A stretch of 64,000 nucleotides of DNA, taken from NCBI RefSeq assembly GCF_051433195.1, contig NZ_JBHMFT010000010.1, forward strand, positions 120,273 to 184,272. The letters run 5' to 3'. How positions within the stretch are numbered: position 1 is the first letter of the stretch; each line of letters opens with the position of its first letter. Below are positions 36,111 through 43,904 of this stretch, piece by piece. The notes beneath the pieces were generated by a model that worked only from the letters and a program-made list of their open reading frames with translations, was not told where the DNA came from and did not search any database. Origin of the DNA: Falsiroseomonas sp051433195. GTDB lineage: Bacteria > Pseudomonadota > Alphaproteobacteria > Acetobacterales > Acetobacteraceae. A program made the position numbers and the translations under genes.

Positions 36111-36127
36111 GGGGGCCGCGCGCCCCC
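36111..36127 (+). terminator. Possible hairpin terminator after hemC
   Basis: A perfect six-pair GC stem (GGGGGC/GCCCCC) with a five-base loop begins 10 bases after the hemC stop. There is no T-run, so intrinsic termination would be weak. It marks the end of the photosynthesis operon. Confidence 0.35.
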
Positions 36128-36148
36128 GCCAACCCCTGCTGGCTGACC

Positions 36149-36176
36149 TTGCACTTGCGAGTGATTCGCATATCTA
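36149..36176 (+). promoter_or_regulatory. Candidate sigma70 promoter with Fur-box-like palindrome
   Basis: TTGCAC (36149-36154), a 16-base spacer and TATCTA (36171-36176) resemble -35 and -10 elements. The spacer holds TGCGA-GTGAT-TCGCA (36156-36170), a perfect inverted repeat similar to Fur-type boxes of Proteobacteria. Transcription would begin about at the ATG at 36184, implying a leaderless message. Fur control is inference. Confidence 0.4.
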
Positions 36177-36183
36177 GGCAGCC

Positions 36184-37425
36184 ATGCCCGAAGCTCCCCT
36201 CCCGCTTTCCCCCGCGGTCGCCGCCCTGCTCGGCCGCGCCTCCGTCCCGCCGCGCCTTCTGCACGACCCGGGTCCCGGCGCGCAGGCACTGTCGCTCGCC
36301 GTCGCGGCGGCCCTGCGGGCCCCGGACCATGGCGGGCTGAAGCCCTGGCGCTTCGTCTGCATCGAGGGTGAGGCCCGCGCGCGCCTGGGCGACCTGCTGG
36401 CCGAACGCCTGCTGGCGCGGGCGCCGGAAACGCCGGAGGCGCGGCTGGACCTGGAACGGGCAAAACCCCTGCGCGCCCCCCTGCTGGTCGCCGCCGGCGC
36501 GGCGCTGCGGCACGACCGCCCCAAGATTCCCGTCTGGGAACAGGAAGCCACCGCCGCCCGCACGGAGCCTGCCTTGCGGCCACCACCCCGCCGCGCCCAT
36601 ATCGGCGGCATGGACCTGGACTTCACTGAAGCGGAACTCCGCCGCTACTCCCGCCACATCCTGCTGGAGGAAGTCGGCGCCGTTGGCCAGGCGAAGCTGC
36701 GGGCCGCGCGGGTGCTGCTGGTGGGCGCCGGCGGGCTCGGCTCGCCGCTGGCGCTGTACCTGGCGGCGGCGGGGGTGGGCACGCTCGGCATCATCGACGA
36801 CGACCGGCTGGAGTTGTCCAACCTGCAACGCCAGGTCGCCCACGTCACCGCCCGCATCGGCCGCAACAAGGCGGACAGCGCCGCGGAGGCCATCGCCGCG
36901 TTGAACCCGGAGACGCGCGTGGAAATCCATGCCCGTCGCCTGGATGCCGGCTGGGCCTGGGACAACATCGGCAACTACGACCTGGTCTGCGACGGCACGG
37001 ATAACTTCGCCACGCGCTTCCTGCTCGGCGATGCCTGCCACCTGCTCGGCCGGCCGCTGGTCTCCGCCGCCGTGCTGCGCTTCGAGGGCCAGCTTTCGGT
37101 GTTCCGCAGCCATGACGGCGCCCGCTTCCCCTGCCACCGCTGCCTGCACCCCGAACCGCCGCCGGAGGGCCTGGTGCCGACCTGTTCGGAAGCCGGGGTG
37201 CTCGGCGCCGTCACCGGCGTGATGGGCACCTTGCAGGCGACGGAGGCGCTGAAACTCATCCTCGGGATCGGCGAGGGCCTCGCCGGACGCCTGCTGCTGT
37301 GGGACGCGCTGGACATGCGGTTCCGCACCGTCACCCTGAAGCGCGACCCGGCCTGCCGCCTGTGTGGCCCGGGGGCCGACATCCACGACCTGTCCGCCCA
37401 CGCCGCGCCGGCCTGCGCGGTGTGA
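36184..37425 (+). CDS. Chimeric protein: truncated nitroreductase fused to MoeB/ThiF-type adenylyltransferase
   Basis: 413 residues. Residues 1 to about 126 look like the front of a YdjA-type FMN nitroreductase (LRAPDHGGLKPWRFVCIEG, then IPVWEQEATAA), but its second half is absent. After a short Pro/Arg linker, residue 143 begins a complete MoeB-like E1 enzyme. This part has MDLDFTEAELRRYSRHI, nucleotide loop GAGGLGSP, Zn-binding CHRC and CRLC pairs, and PTCSEAGVLG with the usual Cys. MoeB adenylates the C-terminus of MoaD/ThiS-like sulfur carriers. An in-frame ATG at 36610 could give MoeB alone (271 aa) but lacks a ribosome site. Confidence 0.85.
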   Translation: MPEAPLPLSPAVAALLGRASVPPRLLHDPGPGAQALSLAVAAALRAPDHGGLKPWRFVCIEGEARARLGDLLAERLLARAPETPEARLDLERAKPLRAPLLVAAGAALRHDRPKIPVWEQEATAARTEPALRPPPRRAHIGGMDLDFTEAELRRYSRHILLEEVGAVGQAKLRAARVLLVGAGGLGSPLALYLAAAGVGTLGIIDDDRLELSNLQRQVAHVTARIGRNKADSAAEAIAALNPETRVEIHARRLDAGWAWDNIGNYDLVCDGTDNFATRFLLGDACHLLGRPLVSAAVLRFEGQLSVFRSHDGARFPCHRCLHPEPPPEGLVPTCSEAGVLGAVTGVMGTLQATEALKLILGIGEGLAGRLLLWDALDMRFRTVTLKRDPACRLCGPGADIHDLSAHAAPACAV

Positions 37426-37796
37426 GCGCGCCGCTCGGCATCCTGCTGCTGTCCGGCGCGCACGACCGCACGCACTACGCCCTGGTGCTGGCCACCGGCG
37501 CCGCCGCGATCGGGCGGGATGTCGTACTATTCGCCAGCAATGCCGGCTGCCGGCTGTTCCTCGCCGATCCGCCCCTGCTGTCCGATGCGCGGGAGGCGCT
37601 GCTGGCTGAGCGCGGCGTCGCCACGCTGGCGACCCTGCTGGAGGCCGCGGCCGAACTCGGCATCCGCCGCATCGCCTGCGAGGCCGGGCTGCGCGCGGAG
37701 GACATTGAACCCGGCTCGCTGGCGCAGGGCGTCGAGGTAGCCGGAATCGTGACGTTCCTGGCCGCGGTGGGCGAGGGCCAGATCGCGACGCTATAG
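37422..37796 (+). CDS. DsrE/DsrF-like protein
   Basis: A 124-residue protein starting at a GTG that overlaps the preceding TGA (GTGA). It has an alternating alpha/beta pattern with GILLLSGAHDRTHYALVLATGAAAIGRD and a later GIRRIACEAGLRAEDI, resembling the DsrE family of sulfur-relay and peroxiredoxin-like proteins. One Cys in each half (SNAGC and ACEAG) could carry sulfur. Coupling to a MoeB/ThiF-like gene suggests a sulfur-transfer function, which is inference. Confidence 0.75.
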   Translation: MSAPLGILLLSGAHDRTHYALVLATGAAAIGRDVVLFASNAGCRLFLADPPLLSDAREALLAERGVATLATLLEAAAELGIRRIACEAGLRAEDIEPGSLAQGVEVAGIVTFLAAVGEGQIATL

Positions 37797-37837
37797 CACG
37801 CTTGACCCGACACGGGTGGATGGGGGAGGGATCGGGT

Positions 37838-38764
37838 ATGTCGCTCGCCCGTCCCGCCCCGCTTGCCCTGATCCTGCTCGCCCTGGGTGCCGGAGAGGCA
37901 CGCCCGCAATCCAGCCTGGCGCCGACGCCCGGCAGCCTGGCGCCGCCACGGGCCGCCGCGCCCATGCCCAACCCCGCCGGCGCGCCACGCCTGGTCCCGG
38001 CGGAACAGCCGCGCAACCTGGCCGCGCCGCCGGCCCGGCCCGCAGCGCCGCAGTCCCAGCAGGCCCCGGCGCAGCCGTTCCGGGCGCCGCAGGTGCAGGC
38101 CCCTGCCCGCCCGGCGGCCACCCCGGCGCGGCCGCCCACCACCCCGGCACGGCCCCGCGCCACCCCGCCCACCGTCGGCGGCACCACGCCACCCGCCAAT
38201 CGCCGGCCAGCGGCGGCCGCTGCCGCCACCGGCGCTGCCGCCGCCGCGGCGGCCGCCGCAACTGCCGCGGCCGCCCGCCCGCCCGCGCCTGCCCTGCCGG
38301 CGACGCCCGCCGCGCCCACCATCGGCCCGGCCACCGGCCTGCCGCTGCCGCGTTTCGCCGCGCTGCGCTCGGACGAGGTGAACATGCGGGTCGGACCCTC
38401 CACCAGCTACCCGATCGAGTGGACCTTCCAGCGCCGCGACCTGCCGGTGCAGATCGTCGGCGAGTTCCAGCTCTGGCGCCGCATCCGCGACGCCGAGGGG
38501 GCGGAGGGCTGGGTGCATTCCTCGACGCTCGCCGGCCGCCGCACCGTGCTGGTCCGCCCTCCCTCCGCCACGCCGGAGGCGACGCTGCGCCGGCGGGCGG
38601 AGGAGGGTGCCGCCGCCGTCGCCCGCATCCGCCCCGGCGTCATCGCCCGCATCCGCGAATGCGAGGCCGACGCCCCCTGGTGCGAGGTGCAGGTTTCCGG
38701 CCATCGTGGCTATCTGCGCCGCGCCGAGATCTGGGGCGTGGGCGCCACCGAGGAAATCAAATAG
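37838..38764 (+). CDS. Secreted SH3-domain protein with Ala/Pro-rich linker
   Basis: A 308-residue protein. The N-terminal hydrophobic stretch followed by GEARPQ suggests a signal peptide. Residues about 25-170 are a low-complexity Ala/Pro/Arg linker, with a poly-alanine region near residue 135. Residues about 175-300 hold a bacterial SH3 domain beginning LRSDEVNMRVGPSTSYP, with GWVHSSTL and GYLRRAEIWG further on. Such proteins usually associate with peptidoglycan. The ATG at 37838 has GGAGGG upstream. Tight spacing to its neighbours gives no clear functional clue. Confidence 0.8.
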   Translation: MSLARPAPLALILLALGAGEARPQSSLAPTPGSLAPPRAAAPMPNPAGAPRLVPAEQPRNLAAPPARPAAPQSQQAPAQPFRAPQVQAPARPAATPARPPTTPARPRATPPTVGGTTPPANRRPAAAAAATGAAAAAAAAATAAAARPPAPALPATPAAPTIGPATGLPLPRFAALRSDEVNMRVGPSTSYPIEWTFQRRDLPVQIVGEFQLWRRIRDAEGAEGWVHSSTLAGRRTVLVRPPSATPEATLRRRAEEGAAAVARIRPGVIARIRECEADAPWCEVQVSGHRGYLRRAEIWGVGATEEIK

Positions 38765-38773
38765 GCTTTTGCC

Positions 38774-39073
38774 ATGCCCGACGAAGCACCCCCACCCGCG
38801 ACGCACGACATCGGCGGCGCCCCGCGCTTCCGCTGCACGCCGGTCGAGCCGGATGACGAGGCGCCGCCGGATGCCTTCGGCAAGCGCGTCGACGCGCTGC
38901 GCCAGCTGCTCGCCCAGCGCGGCCTGATGTCGGTGGATGAACTGCGGCGGGGCATCGAGGCGCTGCCGGAGGCCGAGTACCACGCGCTTGGCTACTACGA
39001 ACGCTGGCTGCGCTCGATCTCCGGCCTGATGGCGGAGAAGGGCGTGGTGGCACCGGAGGATCTGCACCCATGA
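38774..39073 (+). CDS. Nitrile hydratase beta subunit, N-terminal half (split subunit)
   Basis: A 99-residue protein with the HDIGG motif that opens nitrile hydratase beta subunits and a helix pair ending YHALGYYERWLRSISGLMAEKGV, matching the N-terminal half of that subunit. The equivalent of the C-terminal half is the next gene, which it overlaps by 4 bases. Split beta subunits are known in thiocyanate hydrolase and toyocamycin nitrile hydratase. Activator proteins of nitrile hydratases resemble this half, so it might double as the cobalt-loading factor; that is inference. Confidence 0.75.
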   Translation: MPDEAPPPATHDIGGAPRFRCTPVEPDDEAPPDAFGKRVDALRQLLAQRGLMSVDELRRGIEALPEAEYHALGYYERWLRSISGLMAEKGVVAPEDLHP

Positions 39074-39354
39074 CAGCCTTCGCCCCCGGCACGCCCATCC
39101 GCGTGAAGGCGGATTTCCCCGAGCTCCGCGGTCCCTGCCATATCCGCACGCCGCACTATCTGCGCGGGCGGCAGGGCGTGGTGGAAAAGCCGCTCGGCTC
39201 CTACCGCAACCCGGAAGACCTGGCCTTCGCCCGGCCGGCCGCCACCATCCCGCTGTACCATGTGCGCTTCGACCAGCCGGCGCTGTGGAACGAGGGCCAG
39301 GCCGGCGACACCGTGCTGGTGGAGTTGTACGAACACTGGCTGGAGCCCGTGTGA
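39070..39354 (+). CDS. Nitrile hydratase beta subunit, C-terminal half (split subunit)
   Basis: A 94-residue SH3-like barrel protein corresponding to the C-terminal half of nitrile hydratase beta. It has GTPIRVKADFPELRGPCHIRTPHYLRGRQGVV, then PLYHVRFDQPALW and VLVELYEHWLEPV. It overlaps both neighbours (ATGA upstream, TGATG downstream), as expected for subunits of one complex. Confidence 0.8.
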   Translation: MTAFAPGTPIRVKADFPELRGPCHIRTPHYLRGRQGVVEKPLGSYRNPEDLAFARPAATIPLYHVRFDQPALWNEGQAGDTVLVELYEHWLEPV

Positions 39355-39938
39355 TGGCGCACGCCCCCTCCGCCGACAGCGTCGCGCTGCTGGAGCGTTT
39401 CACCGCCGCGCTCGCCGCGAAAGGCATCGTCTCGGAGTCCGAGATCGCCGCCCAGATCGAGCGCACGGACCGTGCCGACCCCCGCATCGGCGCCGGCATG
39501 GTCGCCCGCGCCTGGACCGACCCGGACTACCGCGCCCTGCTGCTGCGCGATGGCGCCCAGGCGGCGGAGGCGATGGGCGTCTCCATGGCCGGCGCCCCGC
39601 CGCTCGGCGTGCTGGAGGACCGGGAGGGGCTGCACCACCTGGTGGTTTGCACCCTGTGTTCCTGCTACCCGCGCGCCGTGCTCGGCTACCCGCCGCACTG
39701 GTACAAATCCGCCGCCTACCGCGCCCGCGCCATCCGCGACCCGCGCGGCGTGCTGGCCGAATGGGGCACCGCCCTGCCGGAGGGGACGGAGGTGCGGGTG
39801 GTGGACAGCACCGCGGATTACCGCTGGATGGTGCTGCCGACCCGGCCCGCCGGCACCGAGGGCTGGGACGCCGAGCGCCTCGCCGCGCTGGTGTCGCGTG
39901 ACGTGCTGGTCGGCACCAGGCTTCCCATCGCCGGATAG
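39354..39938 (+). CDS. Cobalt-type nitrile hydratase alpha / thiocyanate hydrolase gamma-like subunit
   Basis: A 194-residue catalytic subunit. The metal-binding loop is VCTLCSC, with C99, C102 and C104. Thr between the first two Cys is the cobalt type, whereas iron enzymes have Ser. YPRAVLGYPPHWYKS follows as in the family. Length fits nitrile hydratase alpha and ToyJ better than the longer thiocyanate hydrolase gamma. It hydrates a nitrile to an amide or hydrolyses thiocyanate; the substrate cannot be told from sequence. No p47K/p14K activator gene is nearby. Confidence 0.85.
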   Translation: MAHAPSADSVALLERFTAALAAKGIVSESEIAAQIERTDRADPRIGAGMVARAWTDPDYRALLLRDGAQAAEAMGVSMAGAPPLGVLEDREGLHHLVVCTLCSCYPRAVLGYPPHWYKSAAYRARAIRDPRGVLAEWGTALPEGTEVRVVDSTADYRWMVLPTRPAGTEGWDAERLAALVSRDVLVGTRLPIAG

Positions 39939-40031
39939 TTCACGGCTCCGCGACCTCACGTTGCCGTGAGGTCGCCGTCTGCGTTGCAAGCCCAGATCAC
40001 GGGCATTCCGCTCGTGTCAGGGATTTTGCGC

Positions 40032-40451
40032 ATGGCGATCGACGTGACCACGACCTCCCCCCTCCCCACCACCTGGGCGCCGCGGCTGCTCTCCGTCCTT
40101 CGGATCGTGGCGGCGCTGATCTTCATGGCGCATGGCACCCAGAAGCTGCTCGGCTTCCCCGTGGCCGATGGTGCCGGCGGAGGGCCGGAGGCCTTCACGC
40201 TGAGCTGGTTTGCCGGGGTGATCGAGCTGGTGACCGGCTTCCTGATGCTGATCGGCCTGTTCACCCGCCCGGCCGCCTTCCTGGCCTCCGGCACCATGGC
40301 CTTCGCCTATTGGCTGGCGCATGCGCCGCGCGATTTCTTCCCGGTGCTGAACGGCGGCGACGCGGCGATCCTGTACTGCTTCGTCTTTCTCTACATCGCC
40401 GCCGCCGGCCCCGGCCCGTGGAGCATCGACGCAACGCGTCGCGCGGCCTGA
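40032..40451 (+). CDS. DoxX-family membrane protein
   Basis: A 139-residue protein with four hydrophobic helices, containing RIVAALIFMAHGTQKLLGFP and GVIELVTGFLMLIGLFTRPAAF, typical of the DoxX family. Members are often linked to oxidative or sulfur stress, without a defined reaction. The ATG at 40032 has AGGGA eight bases upstream. The longer frame is not needed. It converges on the AMP-ligase gene with only 23 bases between. Confidence 0.82.
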   Translation: MAIDVTTTSPLPTTWAPRLLSVLRIVAALIFMAHGTQKLLGFPVADGAGGGPEAFTLSWFAGVIELVTGFLMLIGLFTRPAAFLASGTMAFAYWLAHAPRDFFPVLNGGDAAILYCFVFLYIAAAGPGPWSIDATRRAA

Positions 40452-40474
40452 CCTGAAAGGCCTCGCCCCCTGCT

Positions 40475-41926
40475 TCAGGGAGTTCGACGCGCTGCGTTGA
40501 AGGTTGGGTGAGGGGGCCGCGCCAGCGTCGCCACCATCTCCCGCAGCCGCGCCACCTCCACCTTGCCGAGCGCCGTACGCGGCAGCGCGGGCAGGGTGAC
40601 CACGGCGCGGGGGATCTTGAAGCGGGCGATCTGCCCCTCGAAATGCGCCAGCACCCGCGCGGCATCGAAGCCCGGGCCGGGCACCACCACGGCCACCGGC
40701 ACCTCCCCCCAGCGCGGATCGGGGCGGCCGATAACGGCGCCTTCCGCCACGCCCGGGGCGGTCCGCAGCAGGCGCTCGACCTCGGCCGGGTAGATGTTCT
40801 CCCCGCCCGAGATGATCACGTGCTTCAGGCGATCCGTGAACCACCAACGACCCTCCGGGTCGATGCGGCCGACATCGCCGGTGGCGAACCAGCCCTCCGC
40901 ATCCAGCGCCGGCACATCGGGCCAATAGGCCCGCAGCGTGGCCGGGCCGCGCACCAGGATCTCGCCTTCCGCGCCGCCGCCGGCGATGCGCGCCTCAGCA
41001 TGCAGTGCCGGGCGGCCGAGCGAGCCAGGCGCGGCCCAGGCCTCCGCCCGGTCCTGGATGATGGCGATGGGACAGGTCTCGGTGGCGCCATAGACCTGCT
41101 GCACGGGAATGCCGCGCGCATGGAAGGCCTCGATCAGCGGGAGCGGCACGTCGGAGGAGCCGGCGCCGATGGCGCGCAGGCTGGACAGGTCGGCGCCGGC
41201 CCAGCGCGGATGCGCAACCAGCGCCTGCATCACCGCGGGCACCAGCAGGGTCAGGGTCGGGCGGTCGCGGGCGAGGCTGTCGAAGACGGCATCCGGGTCG
41301 AAGCGCGGGTGCAGGATGATCTCGGCACCGGCCTGCAGGGCGGGCGTGGTCTGGATGTTCAGGCCGCCGACATGGAACAGCGGCAGCACCGTCAGCACGC
41401 GATCCTCCGGCGTAATGGCGAAGGCGTGGCGCGCGCTCAGCGCATTGGCGTGCAGCGCCGCCTGGTCCAGCACCGCGCCCTTCGGCCGGCCGGTGGTGCC
41501 GCTGGTGTAGACCAGCAGGATCGGCGCCCCGTCACCCCCCGCATCGGGCGGCGATGCGTCGTCGTGCAGCGTCGTGGCGTCCAACGCCGCGGCCTCCACC
41601 GCGCGTGCGGCCGAAAGCATGTCCGGCGTCGCCAGCAGCAGCCTTGTGCCGGCATCCTCCAGGATGAAGCGCCACTCCGGCGCGGCGAGCCGCCAGTTCA
41701 GCGGTACCTGCATGGCGCCCAGCCGCGCGCAGGCGAACAGCAGCGCGATCTGCGCCGGATGGTTCTGGCCGAGGAAGCCGACACGATCGCCCGCGCGCAC
41801 GCCGCGCGCCCACATCGCCGCCGCCATCGCCCGCGCCCGCGCATCCAGCGCGCCGTAGGTGATCGCCGCGCCCTCGAAACGCAGCGCGAGGCTTGCCGGC
41901 GGATGCGCGGACAGCCAGTGCTTCAC
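40475..41926 (-). CDS. Class I AMP-forming acyl-CoA ligase
   Basis: A 483-residue ANL-superfamily enzyme. The phosphate-binding motif is LVYTSGTTGRPKGAV, the AMP-binding region is VYGATETCP, the hinge is TDRLKHVIISGGENIYP, and the catalytic C-terminal Lys is in PRTALGKVE. It activates a carboxylic acid as its CoA thioester. It is last of four minus-strand genes, overlapping the acyl-CoA dehydrogenase by 4 bases, which suggests CoA-dependent degradation of an organic acid. The substrate is unknown. Confidence 0.88.
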   Translation of the reverse strand: MKHWLSAHPPASLALRFEGAAITYGALDARARAMAAAMWARGVRAGDRVGFLGQNHPAQIALLFACARLGAMQVPLNWRLAAPEWRFILEDAGTRLLLATPDMLSAARAVEAAALDATTLHDDASPPDAGGDGAPILLVYTSGTTGRPKGAVLDQAALHANALSARHAFAITPEDRVLTVLPLFHVGGLNIQTTPALQAGAEIILHPRFDPDAVFDSLARDRPTLTLLVPAVMQALVAHPRWAGADLSSLRAIGAGSSDVPLPLIEAFHARGIPVQQVYGATETCPIAIIQDRAEAWAAPGSLGRPALHAEARIAGGGAEGEILVRGPATLRAYWPDVPALDAEGWFATGDVGRIDPEGRWWFTDRLKHVIISGGENIYPAEVERLLRTAPGVAEGAVIGRPDPRWGEVPVAVVVPGPGFDAARVLAHFEGQIARFKIPRAVVTLPALPRTALGKVEVARLREMVATLARPPHPTFNAARRTP

Positions 41927-43203
41927 GGTGCCTCGTCCGTCTCGCCCTTCTCGTACAGCGCATCGCGGCCGATGCGGTCGATGCAGAGTTCCGCCGTCCA
42001 GGGCAGCATCAGTGCGCCGCAGCGGCTATCGCGGAAAATGCGTTCCAGCGGCAAGGATTTCAGCATCGCCTGGCCGCCGCAGGTGCGGATGGCGAGGCTG
42101 GCGATGGCCTGGGCGTTCTCCATCACCGTGTGCTGCGCGGCCAGCGCGCGCAGCATCTGGTCCTTGCTCGGATCGGGCCCGGCCTCGGTGATAGCCTGGA
42201 ACCACAGTGCCTTGGTCTGCTCCAGCATCACGCGCATCTGCGCCACCGCGATCTGCTTGGTCGGGTACATGCGACGCTTCACCGGCGGCGTGCCTGGCTG
42301 TTCGCCGCGCAGGTAGCGGATGCAGAAGTCGTAGGCCGCCTGGGCGAGGCCCATGTAGGTCGGCGACAGCGTCAGGAACATGTGCGGCCAGCGCATCGCC
42401 GCCTGGAAATACAGGCCCGGCGGCATCAGCGCCGCATCCTCCGGCACGAACACATCCTGGAAGATCAGGGTGCGGGAGACGGTGCCGCGCATGCCGAGCG
42501 GGTCCCACTCCCCGTTCACGGAAACACCCGGCGCATCGGCCGGCACGCCGAGATACAGCGTGTTCCTCCGCGATGGCTTCTCGCCCTCGCGCATCTCCGT
42601 GCAGAGGATGCCGTAGGTGTCGGCATGGCCGGCCAGGCTCGCGAAGATCTTCTTGCCGTTCACGAGGAAGCCGCCCTCGACGCGCTTCGCCGTGGTGCCG
42701 AAGGCCGCCGCGCCCGCCGCCGCAGCGCCGCCTTCCGAGAAGGGCTGCGAGAAGATCCTGCCGTCACGCAGGATCGTGTCGTAGTGCAGCCGCCGCCGCC
42801 GCCGGTGTTCGGCGCGCGTCGCCTCATCCATCTCCAGATCTTCGGTGAGCGCACCGGTCCACAGCGTGCTGCACACATGCATGTTCCAGGTCAGCGCCGT
42901 CGCACCGCAGTAGCGACCGAGTTCGGCCGCCGTCAGGCAGTACGCACGAAAATCCGCGCCGAGCCCGCCTTCCTCCGCCGGGATGCAGATGCCGAGCAGC
43001 CCCTCGGCGTGCATGTCGCGGTAGTTGTCGCTGGGAAAGGTCGCCTCCCGGTCCCAGCCCGCCGCGCGCGGCGCCAGCACGCGCGCGCCGAAGCTGCGCG
43101 CCTTCGCGGTGAGGTCCGCCTCGAACGGCGTCAGCCGGAACGCCTTGGCGTCGAAGATCGGCGCGTCGGCGGCCAGTGTCGGAGGCAGCGCGTCCATCGG
43201 CAT
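41923..43203 (-). CDS. Acyl-CoA dehydrogenase-like flavoprotein
   Basis: A 426-residue member of the acyl-CoA dehydrogenase superfamily: N-terminal helical domain, GICIPAEEGGLGADF near residue 75, a middle beta domain with FLVNGKKIFASLAGHAD, and a C-terminal helical domain with AIRTCGGQAML. The usual catalytic Glu position cannot be assigned with confidence. Members also include flavin monooxygenase-like enzymes. The ATG at 43203 overlaps the stop of the hydrolase gene. It probably oxidises the CoA ester made by the ligase. Confidence 0.85.
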   Translation of the reverse strand: MPMDALPPTLAADAPIFDAKAFRLTPFEADLTAKARSFGARVLAPRAAGWDREATFPSDNYRDMHAEGLLGICIPAEEGGLGADFRAYCLTAAELGRYCGATALTWNMHVCSTLWTGALTEDLEMDEATRAEHRRRRRLHYDTILRDGRIFSQPFSEGGAAAAGAAAFGTTAKRVEGGFLVNGKKIFASLAGHADTYGILCTEMREGEKPSRRNTLYLGVPADAPGVSVNGEWDPLGMRGTVSRTLIFQDVFVPEDAALMPPGLYFQAAMRWPHMFLTLSPTYMGLAQAAYDFCIRYLRGEQPGTPPVKRRMYPTKQIAVAQMRVMLEQTKALWFQAITEAGPDPSKDQMLRALAAQHTVMENAQAIASLAIRTCGGQAMLKSLPLERIFRDSRCGALMLPWTAELCIDRIGRDALYEKGETDEAP

Positions 43204-43904
43204 CACTCCGCGAGGAAGGGCAGCAGCGCGGCCCGAAATTCGTCCGGTGCTTCCAGGTGGATCAGGTGGCCGGCGCCCGGGATCACCACGATCCGTGCGC
43301 CCGGGATCGTCTCCGCCATGCGCTGCATGGTCTTCAGCGGCGCAGCCTGGTCGCGCTCGCCGGCGATCAGCAGCGTCGGCACGGCGATGCGGGCCTGGTC
43401 GCCGCGGCGGTCGAAGGTGGTGAGGCAGCGCAGCGTGTCGCGATACACCTCCGCCGGAATCGCACGCATCGCCTCCAGCGCCCGCGGCATCGCATCCGGC
43501 GGCGCATCGGCGGGCAGCATGCCGTCCAGCAGTTCCGGTGCGGCATCCTGCATGCTGCGCCCCTCCAGCGGCCCGAGCCGCGCCGCCAGGAACTGCTCGG
43601 CGAAGGACGGGTCGCGCCCGCCGAAGGCCGGCGTCGTGCCGACCAGCACCAGCCGCGCCACGCGGTCCGGGAAGCGCGCCACGAATTCCTGCGCCAGCAT
43701 GCCGCCCATCGAATGGCCGACCAGCGTAGCGCTTTCGATGCCTTGCGCATCCAGCTCCGCCAGCAGCGCCTCCGCCAATGCGGGAAACGTCATCCTTGGC
43801 AGTGGCGCGGTCCCGCAGAAACCCGGCATCGGCCAGTCCAGCGCCCCCGGCACCATGTCGCCCCAGGAAGGTCCGCCGATGCCGTGCAACAGGACAACGC
43901 TCAT
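43203..43904 (-). CDS. Alpha/beta hydrolase (NicD-like candidate)
   Basis: A 233-residue alpha/beta hydrolase. The oxyanion-hole segment is VVLLHGIGGPSWG, the nucleophile is Ser65 in GHSMGG, an Asp lies in GERDQAAP and the catalytic His in GAGHLIHLE. It overlaps the upstream NicX-like dioxygenase gene by 4 bases. In nicotinate degradation NicD, also of this fold, deformylates the ring-cleavage product made by NicX, which makes an analogous step plausible. Assignment is by context only. Confidence 0.82.
   Translation of the reverse strand: MSVVLLHGIGGPSWGDMVPGALDWPMPGFCGTAPLPRMTFPALAEALLAELDAQGIESATLVGHSMGGMLAQEFVARFPDRVARLVLVGTTPAFGGRDPSFAEQFLAARLGPLEGRSMQDAAPELLDGMLPADAPPDAMPRALEAMRAIPAEVYRDTLRCLTTFDRRGDQARIAVPTLLIAGERDQAAPLKTMQRMAETIPGARIVVIPGAGHLIHLEAPDEFRAALLPFLAE

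Noticed and set aside
38211..38290. Alanine-codon-rich stretch as a DNA repeat
   Set aside because: Units are irregular; it is better explained as the low-complexity linker of the SH3 protein.
35524..38403. 959-residue minus-strand frame over hemC, the MoeB fusion and the SH3 gene
   Set aside because: Very long, but low-complexity and antisense to genes with clear catalytic motifs.
40452..40479. CCTGAA...TTCAGG as a bidirectional terminator
   Set aside because: Six pairs with a 16-base loop; too weak to list as a feature.
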